A DNA stretch of 64,000 nt from Helicobacter sp. 11S02629-2 (GCF_002272875.1 NZ_MLAN01000003.1:1-64000), one strand, 5' to 3'. Counted from the first letter of the stretch, positions 9,174-18,205 are shown. Numbers and translations are program-made. The notes: a model not told the origin generated them from the letters alone.

Positions 9174-9559
9174 CTTAGATTACTGAACTAGCTTAGATTC
9201 TAAAAGCTTTCTAGACTATCACGTGGTAGTCCTATCTTTACGTCATTGTTAGAATGCTTTAGCAGACGTGGCAATCTTTTTGCTATCTCATTGCGAAGTT
9301 TGCATTATGCAAACTTTAAGCGTCTGACTCTAAGTCATCACTAAAAGCATGCACGATGAAGTAATCAAATATTAAAAAATAAAAAGAAAGGAAGGGAAGG
9401 CTTAACTTTTAAAAAAATTATGTAGAAGTTAAGATATATAGAGTTAAGAAAGATTTGGAGTTTGAAATAAGCACGTTTAGTGATTAAGCTATATTTAAGT
9501 AAGAGTAAGCAAGCAACTTCAAGAGGGTTAAAAACAAGCGATAGTGCAAGTTTCTTTGA
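9174..9559. other. Non-coding stretch with degenerate palindromes
   Basis: No ORF with a credible ribosome-binding site. At 9296-9316 a perfect 10-bp inverted repeat around one T is centred on TTTGCATTATGCAAA. Around 9235-9300 the pieces CGTCATTG, GACGTGGCAATC and CATTGCGAAG recall widespread small palindromic repeats of other bacterial genomes; this is a resemblance from memory. A purine-rich run sits near 9378-9400. Confidence 0.4.
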
Positions 9560-9569
9560 AAAAGACTAA

Positions 9570-9630
9570 CTAAAAACTAGGCTTGCTAAAAGGCTTTTTG
9601 AGAAGTGCCTTTCTAGTTTTTAGCTTTTTT
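9570..9630. terminator. Strong hairpin terminator, usable on both strands
   Basis: CTAAAAACTAG (9570-9580) and CTAGTTTTTAG (9613-9623) are perfect 11-bp arms, with further AGGC/GCCT pairing inside. On the plus strand TTTTTT follows at 9625-9630. On the minus strand the hairpin comes right after the stop of the small peptide at 9632 and is followed by TTAGTCTTTTTC. It would end the peptide mRNA and also stop plus-strand transcripts arriving from the ligA side. Confidence 0.75.
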
Positions 9631-9631
9631 C

Positions 9632-9703
9632 TTAGTATAATTTAGTACAGGTTAAAAAAATAACCAGTATAATCATGACTAAGATTTTACGGATCTTTTT
9701 CAT
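9632..9703 (-). CDS. 23-residue hydrophobic peptide, candidate type I toxin
   Basis: An ORF too short for routine gene calling. It begins MKKIRK, continues with a hydrophobic stretch ILVMIILVIFLTC, and ends TKLY before TAA. The shape is that of a single membrane-spanning peptide with a basic head. Translation is supported by a Shine-Dalgarno reading AAGGAGGTGAT on the minus strand (complement at 9709-9719), a near-complete match to the 16S anti-SD, 5 nt before ATG. A TATAAT box, a 5' hairpin and a terminator frame a transcript of about 215 nt. Two plus-strand TATAAT boxes in its 3' part could drive an antisense RNA. I do not recognise the peptide; the toxin role is inferred from architecture shared with aapA, txpA and bsrG type systems. 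Confidence 0.6.
   Translation of the reverse strand: MKKIRKILVMIILVIFLTCTKLY
9636..9673 (+). promoter_or_regulatory. Antisense -10 boxes within the small peptide gene
   Basis: Two plus-strand TATAAT hexamers lie at 9636-9641 and 9668-9673, the second after an A-rich run (TTAAAAAAATAACCAG), the usual shape of epsilonproteobacterial sigma-80 promoters that lack a fixed -35. Transcription from either would run against the peptide mRNA and cross its start codon and Shine-Dalgarno. Chance occurrence is possible in AT-rich DNA. Confidence 0.45.
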
Positions 9704-9765
9704 TAGGCATCACCTCCTTCCTTTTTGGAACGAGATATACACCTAAGAGGCGGCCACCTCTTAGG
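9680..9765 (+). ncRNA. Putative antisense antitoxin RNA
   Basis: Predicted only from position: a transcript starting about 7 nt after the TATAAT at 9668-9673 would be complementary to the 5' half of the peptide ORF, its Shine-Dalgarno and the leader, and would meet the hairpin at 9742-9765. H. pylori IsoA RNAs occupy this place relative to aapA genes. The 3' end is uncertain because no T-run follows the hairpin. Confidence 0.35.
9742..9765. promoter_or_regulatory. 5' leader hairpin of the small peptide mRNA
   Basis: CCTAAGAGG (9742-9750) and CCTCTTAGG (9757-9765) are perfect 9-bp arms with a six-base loop. On the minus strand this falls some 10 nt after the predicted transcription start and about 25 nt before the Shine-Dalgarno. 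It may stabilise the mRNA 5' end or take part in hiding the ribosome-binding site. Loop sequences GGCC could also support RNA-RNA kissing. Confidence 0.6.
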
Positions 9766-9780
9766 GCAACCTCTACTTCA

Positions 9781-9786
9781 ATTATA
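9781..9786 (-). promoter_or_regulatory. -10 box for the small peptide mRNA
   Basis: ATTATA on the plus strand reads TATAAT on the minus strand, within TTGTTATAATTGAAG, preceded by an AT-rich tract as usual in this phylum. The expected start is near 9774, giving a leader of about 70 nt before the ATG at 9703. Confidence 0.6.
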
Positions 9787-9789
9787 ACA

Positions 9790-10212
9790 AATCAATGTTT
9801 TTATTTTTTATGGATTCTTTTTATGAGTTTTTATGCTTCCTTCATCGCACCTGCTATGCTCCCATGATGACACAAACGCACAGCTATTATGTTGGCTGAC
9901 TATTTCACAGCCTAGCGTCAAGACTAAAGTGCACTATTATTACGTCGATATCAGATATCTTTTAACATCAAGTCAATTAAGATAAGTTTTATGTTTAATT
10001 GAGCTTTTATATTTTTAGAGCATACTTGTAGCTAGGGGATATTAAAAATAAAACACGCGGTAAGGTTGGTACTATTGTAAAAAGGGAAGTACTAGTAAGG
10101 CTAGTTTGGGATACAACTATCTAAAAGCCTTTTAAAGACTTCTAGATAGCAACTTATAACATTTGTCTTTTTTTGGTTTTAAAGGAGACTAGGGTTATAA
10201 CTTATATAAGAC
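9790..10212. other. Non-coding stretch downstream of rpsR
   Basis: No credible ORF. CTATCTA (10117-10123) and TAGATAG (10143-10149) can pair and may help end rpsR transcripts on the minus strand, but no T-run follows. TAGCGTCAAG near 9913 recurs inverted near 39982 (CTTGACGCTA). Nothing else is recognised. Confidence 0.35.
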
Positions 10213-10470
10213 TTATGAAAGTCTAAAAGGGTTTTCTACAACTTTTTTGCTATCAACTACATAAGGTATCAAAGCCATATGTCTAGCTCTTTTGATAGCA
10301 ACTTCTACTCTTTCTTGCCACTTCTTAGTATTACCTGTAAGGCGTCTAGGCATTATCTTATATCTCTCAGATAGAGAGTGTTTTAGCATCTCTATATCTT
10401 TATAGTCTATAAACTCTATCTTTGCTTCTGTGTATTTGCAGTATCTTTTTGAATATTTTTTGCGTTCCAT
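10213..10470 (-). CDS. rpsR: 30S ribosomal protein S18
   Basis: Small-subunit protein that forms a heterodimer with S6 on the platform. The 85 residues begin [20 protein letters not shown] and carry IDYKDIEML and [17 protein letters not shown], the conserved S18 signature, then [12 protein letters not shown]. Only one cysteine is seen, so it is not a zinc-binding version. It is last of the holA-rpsF-ssb-rpsR run, 9 bp after ssb. Confidence 0.98.
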   Translation of the reverse strand: MERKKYSKRYCKYTEAKIEFIDYKDIEMLKHSLSERYKIMPRRLTGNTKKWQERVEVAIKRARHMALIPYVVDSKKVVENPFRLS

Positions 10471-10479
10471 GTCTTTCCT

Positions 10480-10944
10480 TTAAAATGGTATATCATCATC
10501 TATATCAACAACTGGTAGTTGTTCTTCTTGCTGAGGCTTGTAGTCATTTTTTGGCTGGCTATAGGAGTTAGAAGCTCCAGAGTTACTAGAAGGGTTTTGA
10601 GGGTAGTCACTACTTTGAGACTTGGAATCTAACATCTGCATAGTTTCTACAGCTATGGTGTGTTTTGATCTATTGTTGCCATTTTGATCTTTCCAAGTTT
10701 CTAAAGTTAGCCTACCTTCAATAAGTACTTTTGATCCCTTTTTTAGGTAGTCATTAGCAACTTCTGCACTTCTCCCAAAAAGCTTTGCGTCGATGTATAA
10801 AACCTCATCTTGTGTGGTACCATCGCTACGCTTATATCTTCTGTTGCTTGCCAATCCTATAGTAGCTAAGGCTGTCCCACTAGGAAGGTGCTTAAAGTCA
10901 ACTTCTCTAGTTAGATTTCCTACTATTATGACTTTATTGTACAT
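10480..10944 (-). CDS. ssb: Single-stranded DNA-binding protein
   Basis: Coats single-stranded DNA and recruits repair and replication proteins. The OB fold covers about residues 1-105 ([18 protein letters not shown] start, [31 protein letters not shown]). A Q/S/P-rich linker leads to the acidic tip DIDDDIPF, the partner-docking peptide. Its place between rpsF and rpsR is the classic arrangement. Confidence 0.98.
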   Translation of the reverse strand: MYNKVIIVGNLTREVDFKHLPSGTALATIGLASNRRYKRSDGTTQDEVLYIDAKLFGRSAEVANDYLKKGSKVLIEGRLTLETWKDQNGNNRSKHTIAVETMQMLDSKSQSSDYPQNPSSNSGASNSYSQPKNDYKPQQEEQLPVVDIDDDIPF

Positions 10945-10960
10945 TTATGACCTTTAAGAT

Positions 10961-11398
10961 TTATTCTTGTGGCTGACTTTGGGCAGGAGTTTCTTCGATT
11001 TTAGGCTCTGCTAGCTTAACTTCTTCTTCACTTCCAAGTCTTTCACTTCTTTTTTTAGTGTCTTTTTTATTAGCCTTGTCTACTAGTGAAGCCCAAGCTT
11101 TTTGCTCTTTTTTAGATTCATACTTGATAACTATAAATCTCAAAATGTCTTCATTAACTCTATAAAGTCTTTCTAACTCAGCTATTAATGAAGGCTCTGC
11201 CTTAAAGTAGATGACATAGTAGTAGCCGCGGAGGTTTTTTTCTATCTCATAAGCTAGAGTTCTAACACCCATATCAAGAGTTGTTTCTATAACTCCGCCA
11301 TTTTTTGTGATAACTTCTTTAAAAAAGTCTATCTTTGCCTTAAGTTCTTCTTCTACTAAAGTAGGTTTTACTATGAACATAGTTTCGTAGTGACGCAT
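10961..11398 (-). CDS. rpsF: 30S ribosomal protein S6
   Basis: Binds S18 in the small-subunit platform. It begins [14 protein letters not shown] and contains the conserved [20 protein letters not shown] strand region. The basic, then acidic, C-terminal extension after residue 105 brings it to 145 residues; epsilonproteobacterial S6 is generally long. It is 59 bp after holA and 16 bp before ssb. Confidence 0.97.
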   Translation of the reverse strand: MRHYETMFIVKPTLVEEELKAKIDFFKEVITKNGGVIETTLDMGVRTLAYEIEKNLRGYYYVIYFKAEPSLIAELERLYRVNEDILRFIVIKYESKKEQKAWASLVDKANKKDTKKRSERLGSEEEVKLAEPKIEETPAQSQPQE

Positions 11399-11457
11399 TT
11401 TGCTCCTTCTGGATTTTAACTTCTGCTTTATTTAAGCCTAAGTCAAGGAATGTAAGC

Positions 11458-12438
11458 TTACATTCTATCTATGCAAAACTTAATATTTGATAAATTAATA
11501 AGCTTGGAGTTTGCCACTCCCCTCATGGAATCTATACGCCAGAGGCTTAAAGTATCTAGGATTTTTACAAACTGCTCACTTTTTAGCCTTAAAGCCCTCC
11601 TACTTAAACCTTCTGCAACCTTAGGCGGTGGAGTGTAGCCAAGTGCTTCTTTATAGTCTAGTCTTCCAAAGGCCTTAGAGTAAGCATAAAGCTTAAAAAG
11701 TATATAAAAATGCCTTTGAACCTCTCTTAATAAGTCCATCTCTTCGATGCCTTCTTCTTCTAACTTTTCTAAGATTAAGGCTATATTTTCCCCGTCAAAT
11801 AGAGCATTTATCAAAGCTTCTATATTAAGTGAAGCTATGCCATAGCTTAGTTTTTCAACTAACTCTGATGTTATCTTTTTATCAATTGCAAATTTTTCTA
11901 GTTCGTTTAAGGCTATGCCAATGTCATTATTTTGTACTTCTAGCAAAAACTCTAAGGCGTTTGCATGGACTTCAAGTCCTAGCTTTTTAGCCTTATCTCT
12001 TAAAAGATACAAGCCCTCATTAAAAGTTGGTGCAAAAAAACGCACTTCCAAGCAGTTAGGATAAAGCTTAAAAGTAGTCCCCATGCTTCTATAACGCTTA
12101 GCATACTCAGTATCTGATATGCTAGGATTTTTATAAAACTCAACTATTAAAAATGACTTATCTTCTATGCTGCTTAAGATTTGTTTTAGGGTATTAGATG
12201 GGATGGTATTATAAGTTCTAAGTAAGACTATATTTGTATCACCAAAAAGCGAGGCACCAGAAAGTAGATTTAATACATTATTAAAATTATTATCAAAATA
12301 GATTCTATTAACCTCTCCACCTATCTTAGAAGCTATAAGCTCACCATAATGGCTTATATAAAACTCACTTTCACCGTATAAAAATATAGCTTTTGGAATC
12401 TTTGTTTGAAGGTATTTATCTAAATCTTGCTTATACAT
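11458..12438 (-). CDS. holA: DNA polymerase III subunit delta
   Basis: Clamp-loader subunit that opens the beta sliding clamp. The 326 residues start MYKQDLDKYLQTKIPKAIFL with YGESEFYISHYGELIA, the degenerate nucleotide-binding region of delta. The middle has NDIGIALNELEKFAI and the end a helical domain (LLREVQRHFYILFKLYAYSK). Sequence conservation is low, as usual for HolA, and the call is helped by its place before rpsF-ssb-rpsR, as in H. pylori. The start lies 22 bp after the SRP RNA terminator. Confidence 0.88.
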   Translation of the reverse strand: MYKQDLDKYLQTKIPKAIFLYGESEFYISHYGELIASKIGGEVNRIYFDNNFNNVLNLLSGASLFGDTNIVLLRTYNTIPSNTLKQILSSIEDKSFLIVEFYKNPSISDTEYAKRYRSMGTTFKLYPNCLEVRFFAPTFNEGLYLLRDKAKKLGLEVHANALEFLLEVQNNDIGIALNELEKFAIDKKITSELVEKLSYGIASLNIEALINALFDGENIALILEKLEEEGIEEMDLLREVQRHFYILFKLYAYSKAFGRLDYKEALGYTPPPKVAEGLSRRALRLKSEQFVKILDTLSLWRIDSMRGVANSKLINLSNIKFCIDRM

Positions 12439-12465
12439 GATTTGTCTTGTAGTTAGTAGTAAAAA

Positions 12466-12573
12466 GCCCCCTTAATCAGAGACCAATGGCACACCAAGTA
12501 TATAAATGCTCTGCTGTATTCCTACCCTGAAGCGTTGTTCACATACTCAATTGCAGTGGGCTAATTAAGAAGG
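12466..12573 (-). ncRNA. ffs: 4.5S signal recognition particle RNA
   Basis: The minus strand reads TCAGG-GTA-GGAA-TAC-AGCAG at 12530-12511. This is the SRP helix 8 pattern: GGAA tetraloop and the Ffh-binding internal loops, compared with TCAGG-TCC-GGAA-GGA-AGCAG in E. coli. Flanks pair over a long rod (AGCCC near 12562 with GGGCT near 12466), and TTTTT follows at 12465-12461 as terminator. Length is about 100 nt, the short bacterial form without an Alu domain. It would bind Ffh and target membrane proteins. The 5' end is estimated from the promoter. Confidence 0.9.
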
Positions 12574-12579
12574 TGCGAA

Positions 12580-12585
12580 ATTATA
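12580..12585 (-). promoter_or_regulatory. -10 box for the SRP RNA
   Basis: ATTATA on the plus strand is TATAAT on the minus strand, in GCTATAATTTCGCACC, about 7 nt before the estimated RNA start. It lies in an inverted repeat (GCGAAATT and AATTTCGC, about 12575-12598) followed by CTTTTT on the plus strand. That repeat may also stop plus-strand transcription. Confidence 0.55.
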
Positions 12586-12694
12586 GCTAAAATTTCGCCT
12601 TTTTGTAAAATATAAAATCTTGCAGCAGTCGCCAAAAAGAGTGCAAAAAGCTTAAGTCCACAAACTAAAGTAAGCCAACTATACTAATAAGTAT

Positions 12695-13132
12695 CTACTC
12701 TAAGATTCCTTCTATCTCACTAGGTACTACCACAAAAGCCCTAGCTTCAAATAAGTCTTTATCAAACTTTAACATGGCATTTAAAAATATATCTGCTTCT
12801 TTTACATCTTGAAAGATAGTAGTAGTCTTAGCACTATTTAAAACTTCATAGATGCTTTTATACTCGCCAACCCTAACTATCTTGCTTTCACTAAGCCCAA
12901 TATTAGCCTTGCCACTAGACCTTCTAACTATGATCTCATAAAGATATAAAGGCTTAAGCTCGCCTGATGTATCGCCATTTGAAGTTAGTTTTTCTACAAA
13001 GCTGCCTTGTTTTGGTGCTACGATATTAGTGTTATAGTAGCTGTTTGCAGCTTTTATTAAATCGTCCAAACTCACAACTGAAAACACCATGGGAAGGTCT
13101 ACGAAAAAGCCTACTGGTTCGGTTTGTTTCAT
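12695..13132 (-). CDS. Conserved-looking cytoplasmic protein of unknown function
   Basis: A protein of 145 residues, starting MKQTEPVGFFVDLPMVFSVV, with no signal peptide, membrane segment or cysteine. It has mixed alpha/beta character, including LYLYEIIVRRSS and FVVVPSEIEGILE. Codon use is like the neighbours and the reading frame is clean, so it is probably a real gene. It stands alone between the SRP RNA and ppc. I do not recognise a family. Confidence 0.65.
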   Translation of the reverse strand: MKQTEPVGFFVDLPMVFSVVSLDDLIKAANSYYNTNIVAPKQGSFVEKLTSNGDTSGELKPLYLYEIIVRRSSGKANIGLSESKIVRVGEYKSIYEVLNSAKTTTIFQDVKEADIFLNAMLKFDKDLFEARAFVVVPSEIEGILE

Positions 13133-13214
13133 GTGTCTACCTTTAAGCTAGAAGTTTAAATGTAACTTTACCATACATTTCTTAGTGACTTTTAGGCTTT
13201 ATAGGCTTATAACC

Positions 13215-15944
13215 TCATCCAGTGTTTCTAACACCCTGGGCTATACCTACTATGGTGCTATGGATTTGCTCTATAAGACTAGTTTTTAGACCTTCATACT
13301 TTGCAGTTTTATAGCGTTTTATAAGCTCTATTTGCAGTAAGTTTAAAGCCCTAAGATTAGGCATGCGTAGCATGATAGTCTCACGAAGATCAGCTTGCTG
13401 TTCAAGCAACTCATTTTCATCTCTAACATAAAGTAGCCACTCTTTAGTCTTAGCGTACTCATCACTTATCTTATTCCATATGACAGTTTTTGTAGCTATA
13501 TCGCCTACGAAGTCATTATAAAGCTTAGCTATATCCATGTCTACTTTTAAAAAGCCTTGGGCGATGTTATCTATAGTCGTTTTAAAAAATATCGAGTTTT
13601 GATAGCACTCTTGAAGCATTTTTTTATCATTTAGCCCACTTAAAGCACTTCCTAGACCATACCAAGCTGGGATTATGCAGCGGTTTTGTGTCCAAGCAAA
13701 AACCCAAGGGATGGCGCGCAAGTCTTCTATGCTTTTAGAGTTTTTACGTTTTGAAGGGCGTGAGCCAAGATTAAGCTTTTGGATGAACTCAATAGGAGTA
13801 GCAGCATTAAAGTACTCTACAAAACCATCTGTATCATAAACTAGATTCCTATAAGCTAGATAGGACATACGAGAAAGCTCTTCAAGTCTTACCATATAAG
13901 GATCAACATTGCAGTAAGGCTTCATACTATTTATAGAATCTCTTTTATGTTCGCTTTTACAGTAGTTATCTATCACCACTTTTTTTAGCAGGGTTGAGAG
14001 GGTTGATTCAAAGTTGTTATAGGCTATGTTTTCATTTAAGTATTTTGAGCTTATAACCTCACCTTGTTCAGTAGTTTTTAAAGTAGTGCCTACACTTCCA
14101 GTTGGGAAGGCCATCAAAGCACTTTCTAGCTGACCTCCTCCACGGCTTATACTCCCACCCTTACCATGGAAGAGTAAGAATCTTACCCCTAGTCTATTTT
14201 CAAGTTTCATTAGGTCATAAATGGCTTTATTCAAAGAGAAGTTAGAAGTAAAGATCCCTCCATCTTTACTAGAATCCGAATAACCTATCATTATCTCTTG
14301 TTCCATATCGCAGTCTTTTAGGTACTGTCCATAGTGGCTATTTTGAGAAAGCACTTCTAAGATATCTTGTGCCCTTTCAAGGTCATCTATAGTTTCAAAA
14401 AGAGGAGTTATATGGATTTTTGCCTTGCCTTTTTTAATGGTCACATCACCACCTTCACTATGCCTTACCTTTCCTCTCTCCCAAAGTCCACTAGCATATG
14501 CTAGCCACAGCACAGCTAGCATGTCGCTAGGCTCTTTAGTCATAGAGATGATGACTGACTTAAGGACGTTTTTACTTATAGTTTGCTTAGCCCAGCTTAT
14601 ACGTAAAAAGGCATTTAAAACGCGTCTTGTAGGCTGGCTTACCTCCCAAAGAATCATATTTAGGTTAACTGGTGGCTTTCTTAAAGCCACATTAAGTACT
14701 TCTTGGCGTTTGCTTTCATTAAGATTTAAAAAGTCACTATCTGCAAAGCCTTGCATACAAAAGACCTCACTTACTGCTTCCATATATAAGTCTCTATGCT
14801 CTCTAAAGTCAAGCTCCATTAGATGGAATCCTCCAAGCAAGACAAGATTCCTAAAACTTTTAAGCCTCATATTAGCCAAGTCATCAAGAGAGTGTATAAG
14901 CATATCTATATCTTCTAGTAACTCTTTTGGGGTTTCATAAGTAAAGTCTATGGTATTAGGCACATTCACTTTTAAGAGGTGGTTTCTAAGCTTTAGCTTT
15001 ATAAGACTAAGCTTTGCACGAAATGGCTCCCTATCAAAAAGCTTTAAAGAATCTGTATCAAGATAGCTTCTTTCTTTTTGCAAAGATTTTAAAAGCTCCT
15101 TGCTAGGCTTACAAAAGTCAACTGATATGGAAAGCTCGCGTATAAGCTTATTAATCTCTTTTATATAGATATTTATTATTAGCTCATGTTGGGTTTTCAT
15201 AACCTTAGTAAAAAGCTCATTAGTCACAGTTGGATTCCCATCCCTATCTCCTCCTATCCAACTTCCTAGCTTTATAGGAGAGACACTAAGTGGGGCTTCT
15301 AGTATGTTTGAGACTTCATTTAAGGTTTTTAAAGCTGAAGGTAAGATGCTACTTTCTACAATGTATAAGAGGTTATCAAGCTCAAAAAGTACTTCAAGCT
15401 TTTCACTTCTTACTAGGTGGGTTTTCCAAAGTAAGTGAAGCCTGTACTTAATGTTTTTATAGCTTTTTTCTAAAAGCTCTTTTGCCTTAAGAGTATCTAA
15501 AAGCTTGTATTCTTCGATATTTGCAAGCTCTTTACTTATCTCTTGGTGGGCTTCTAGGAAGGTTCTCCTTCTAGATTCTGTTGGATGGGCAGTAAAGACT
15601 GGGTAAAACTTTATCTTTTCTAAAAGCCTATCACAGTGACTTTTTTGGAATCCTTCTTTTTCCAAGTTCGCATAGACTTCTTTAAAAGATGATATACAGT
15701 CTTCTTTTGAGAACTTTAGCTCTTCATAAGTGTTTAGAAGTATGTTTTGCAAAGAAAAAGCTTTTATGATAGCTAGCATATCATCGCCATTACTAATGCT
15801 AGCTATAGTGTCTTGTAGCTCTAAGGAATCGTTTTTATACAAACTTAAAGCCTTGCTAAAAGCCTCAAACTGTGCTCTAAGCTTAGTATTTGATATCTCT
15901 ATAGCATCTAGCAATAATGCATTTAGTTCATTGTATTTTTGCAT
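13215..15944 (-). CDS. ppc: Phosphoenolpyruvate carboxylase
   Basis: Converts PEP and bicarbonate to oxaloacetate, refilling the TCA cycle. Signatures: VFTAHPTESRRRTFLEAH with catalytic H120; GSWIGGDRDGNP (bicarbonate/PEP site); IMIGYSDSSKDGG; FHGKGGSISRGGG; TEQGEVISSKY; and the invariant C-terminal NTG. The length of 909 residues is near the bacterial norm (E. coli 883). H. pylori, as I recall, has no PEPC, which makes this gene a lineage-distinguishing trait. It is monocistronic and divergent from ilvC. Confidence 0.96.
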   Translation of the reverse strand: MQKYNELNALLLDAIEISNTKLRAQFEAFSKALSLYKNDSLELQDTIASISNGDDMLAIIKAFSLQNILLNTYEELKFSKEDCISSFKEVYANLEKEGFQKSHCDRLLEKIKFYPVFTAHPTESRRRTFLEAHQEISKELANIEEYKLLDTLKAKELLEKSYKNIKYRLHLLWKTHLVRSEKLEVLFELDNLLYIVESSILPSALKTLNEVSNILEAPLSVSPIKLGSWIGGDRDGNPTVTNELFTKVMKTQHELIINIYIKEINKLIRELSISVDFCKPSKELLKSLQKERSYLDTDSLKLFDREPFRAKLSLIKLKLRNHLLKVNVPNTIDFTYETPKELLEDIDMLIHSLDDLANMRLKSFRNLVLLGGFHLMELDFREHRDLYMEAVSEVFCMQGFADSDFLNLNESKRQEVLNVALRKPPVNLNMILWEVSQPTRRVLNAFLRISWAKQTISKNVLKSVIISMTKEPSDMLAVLWLAYASGLWERGKVRHSEGGDVTIKKGKAKIHITPLFETIDDLERAQDILEVLSQNSHYGQYLKDCDMEQEIMIGYSDSSKDGGIFTSNFSLNKAIYDLMKLENRLGVRFLLFHGKGGSISRGGGQLESALMAFPTGSVGTTLKTTEQGEVISSKYLNENIAYNNFESTLSTLLKKVVIDNYCKSEHKRDSINSMKPYCNVDPYMVRLEELSRMSYLAYRNLVYDTDGFVEYFNAATPIEFIQKLNLGSRPSKRKNSKSIEDLRAIPWVFAWTQNRCIIPAWYGLGSALSGLNDKKMLQECYQNSIFFKTTIDNIAQGFLKVDMDIAKLYNDFVGDIATKTVIWNKISDEYAKTKEWLLYVRDENELLEQQADLRETIMLRMPNLRALNLLQIELIKRYKTAKYEGLKTSLIEQIHSTIVGIAQGVRNTG

Positions 15945-15976
15945 TGTTTACCTCTAATTTTCACATAAATGTTCAT

Positions 15977-17034
<1,058 letters not shown>

Positions 17035-17070
17035 ATTCTATATCTTTAATATAACCTCTGCTTTTTAAAA

Positions 17071-17095
17071 AACTAAGGCTTTAAAAGCCTTAGTT
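17071..17095. terminator. Bidirectional terminator between ilvC and pstS
   Basis: AACTAAGGCTTT (17071-17082) and AAAGCCTTAGTT (17084-17095) form a perfect 12-bp inverted repeat. It lies 36 bp after the ilvC stop and 7 bp before the pstS stop on the opposite strand. The A-run before it becomes a T-run for minus-strand transcripts. Confidence 0.75.
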
Positions 17096-17101
17096 CACTA
17101 C

Positions 17102-18148
17102 TTAAAACTTAAGATACTCCATAACTTCATCCTGCACCTTTTTAGGTATGACTAAAAAGCCCATATCACTAGCTATATTTGCACTTTGCTCAAAGCTAAA
17201 TCTAAAAAACTCCTTCACTTTAGGAGATCGGTTTGAGTGCTTTGGTAGGAGGATAAAAGTTGAGCTAGTGATTGGATAAGCACCTTCTTTTTTGATAGAG
17301 ATAAGAGAGGTTTTAAAGTCATTAGATGCACTAAAAGTGGCATTACTAGCAGCTAGTTCTATAGACTTAGGGTTTGGGTAAACATAGTTTTTTTGTACTC
17401 CATCTTGAAGCTTAGCAGCATTTAGATTAAGTGATACTTTATAGCTTAACTCAGTATAGCCTATAGTGTTTTTAGTCTGTTTTAGAATCTGACTTACGCC
17501 TTCATTACCCTTTGCGCCTACTCCTGTTGGCCAAGGCAAAGACTTACCAACACCAACTACATCCTTCCACTCCTTAGAAATACTAGCTAGATAGCTTGAG
17601 AAGTTATAAGTAGTGCCACTTCCATCACTTCTATGAACTACAAATATAGCCGCATCTGGTAGTTTTAGACTTGGATTTAACGCCTTGATACGCGGGTCAT
17701 CCCACTTAGTTATCTTTTTTAAAAAGATATCACTTATAACCTCATTGCTTAGTTTTAATTCCCCATCTTTAATGCCTTCAATGTTATAAACAACTGCTAT
17801 AGCACCTATAACAGTTGGAAACTGATATAAGTTAGCCTTCTTTAAGTCTTCACTTTTTAAGGCTTCATCACTTGCACCAAAGTCTATAACACGCGCTTTT
17901 ACCTGCCTTATACCGCCCCCACTGCCAATAGATTGATAGTTTACATTTTTATGCATAACCTTTCTATAGTTAGCCACCCACGCATAATATACATCAGCCG
18001 GGAAAGACGCCCCTGCTCCTTGTAAGTCCCTAGCTTGCACAAGGCTTAGACTTGATATAAAAGCTACAAGAAAAACTAAAAGCACTTTAAAAGGCTTAAG
18101 TTTTAAAACTCTCATATTTTTGAAAATTCCCTTTTTTAAAATCTGCAC
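17102..18148 (-). CDS. pstS: Phosphate ABC transporter substrate-binding protein
   Basis: Periplasmic high-affinity phosphate receptor. The signal peptide (KVLLVFLVAFISSLSLVQA) precedes LQGAGASFPADVYYAW, and phosphate-contact segments SIGSGGGIRQV, DFGASDEAL, VHRSDGSGTTYNFSSY are present. The start is taken as GTG at 18148 because AAAGGAG lies 6 nt before it; an ATG 11 codons in (MRVLKLK) has a weaker site. No pstC, pstA or pstB is adjacent. The gene is divergent from a PhoB-like regulator, which suggests phosphate control. Confidence 0.93.
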   Translation of the reverse strand: MQILKKGIFKNMRVLKLKPFKVLLVFLVAFISSLSLVQARDLQGAGASFPADVYYAWVANYRKVMHKNVNYQSIGSGGGIRQVKARVIDFGASDEALKSEDLKKANLYQFPTVIGAIAVVYNIEGIKDGELKLSNEVISDIFLKKITKWDDPRIKALNPSLKLPDAAIFVVHRSDGSGTTYNFSSYLASISKEWKDVVGVGKSLPWPTGVGAKGNEGVSQILKQTKNTIGYTELSYKVSLNLNAAKLQDGVQKNYVYPNPKSIELAASNATFSASNDFKTSLISIKKEGAYPITSSTFILLPKHSNRSPKVKEFFRFSFEQSANIASDMGFLVIPKKVQDEVMEYLKF

Positions 18149-18205
18149 GCCTGTCTCCTTTAAGTTTCATTTTAACTTTTTAAATTGTAATAGGCTATTA
18201 TGACT

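Noticed and set aside
9709-9719. Plus strand reads ATCACCTCCTT, the 3' end of 16S rRNA
   Set aside because: No other 16S sequence is adjacent; the minus-strand reading as a Shine-Dalgarno before an ATG explains it better than an rRNA fragment.
14425-14940. 171-codon plus-strand ORF inside ppc
   Set aside because: Shadow of conserved PEPC segments; composition is Ser/Leu-rich as expected from antisense reading.
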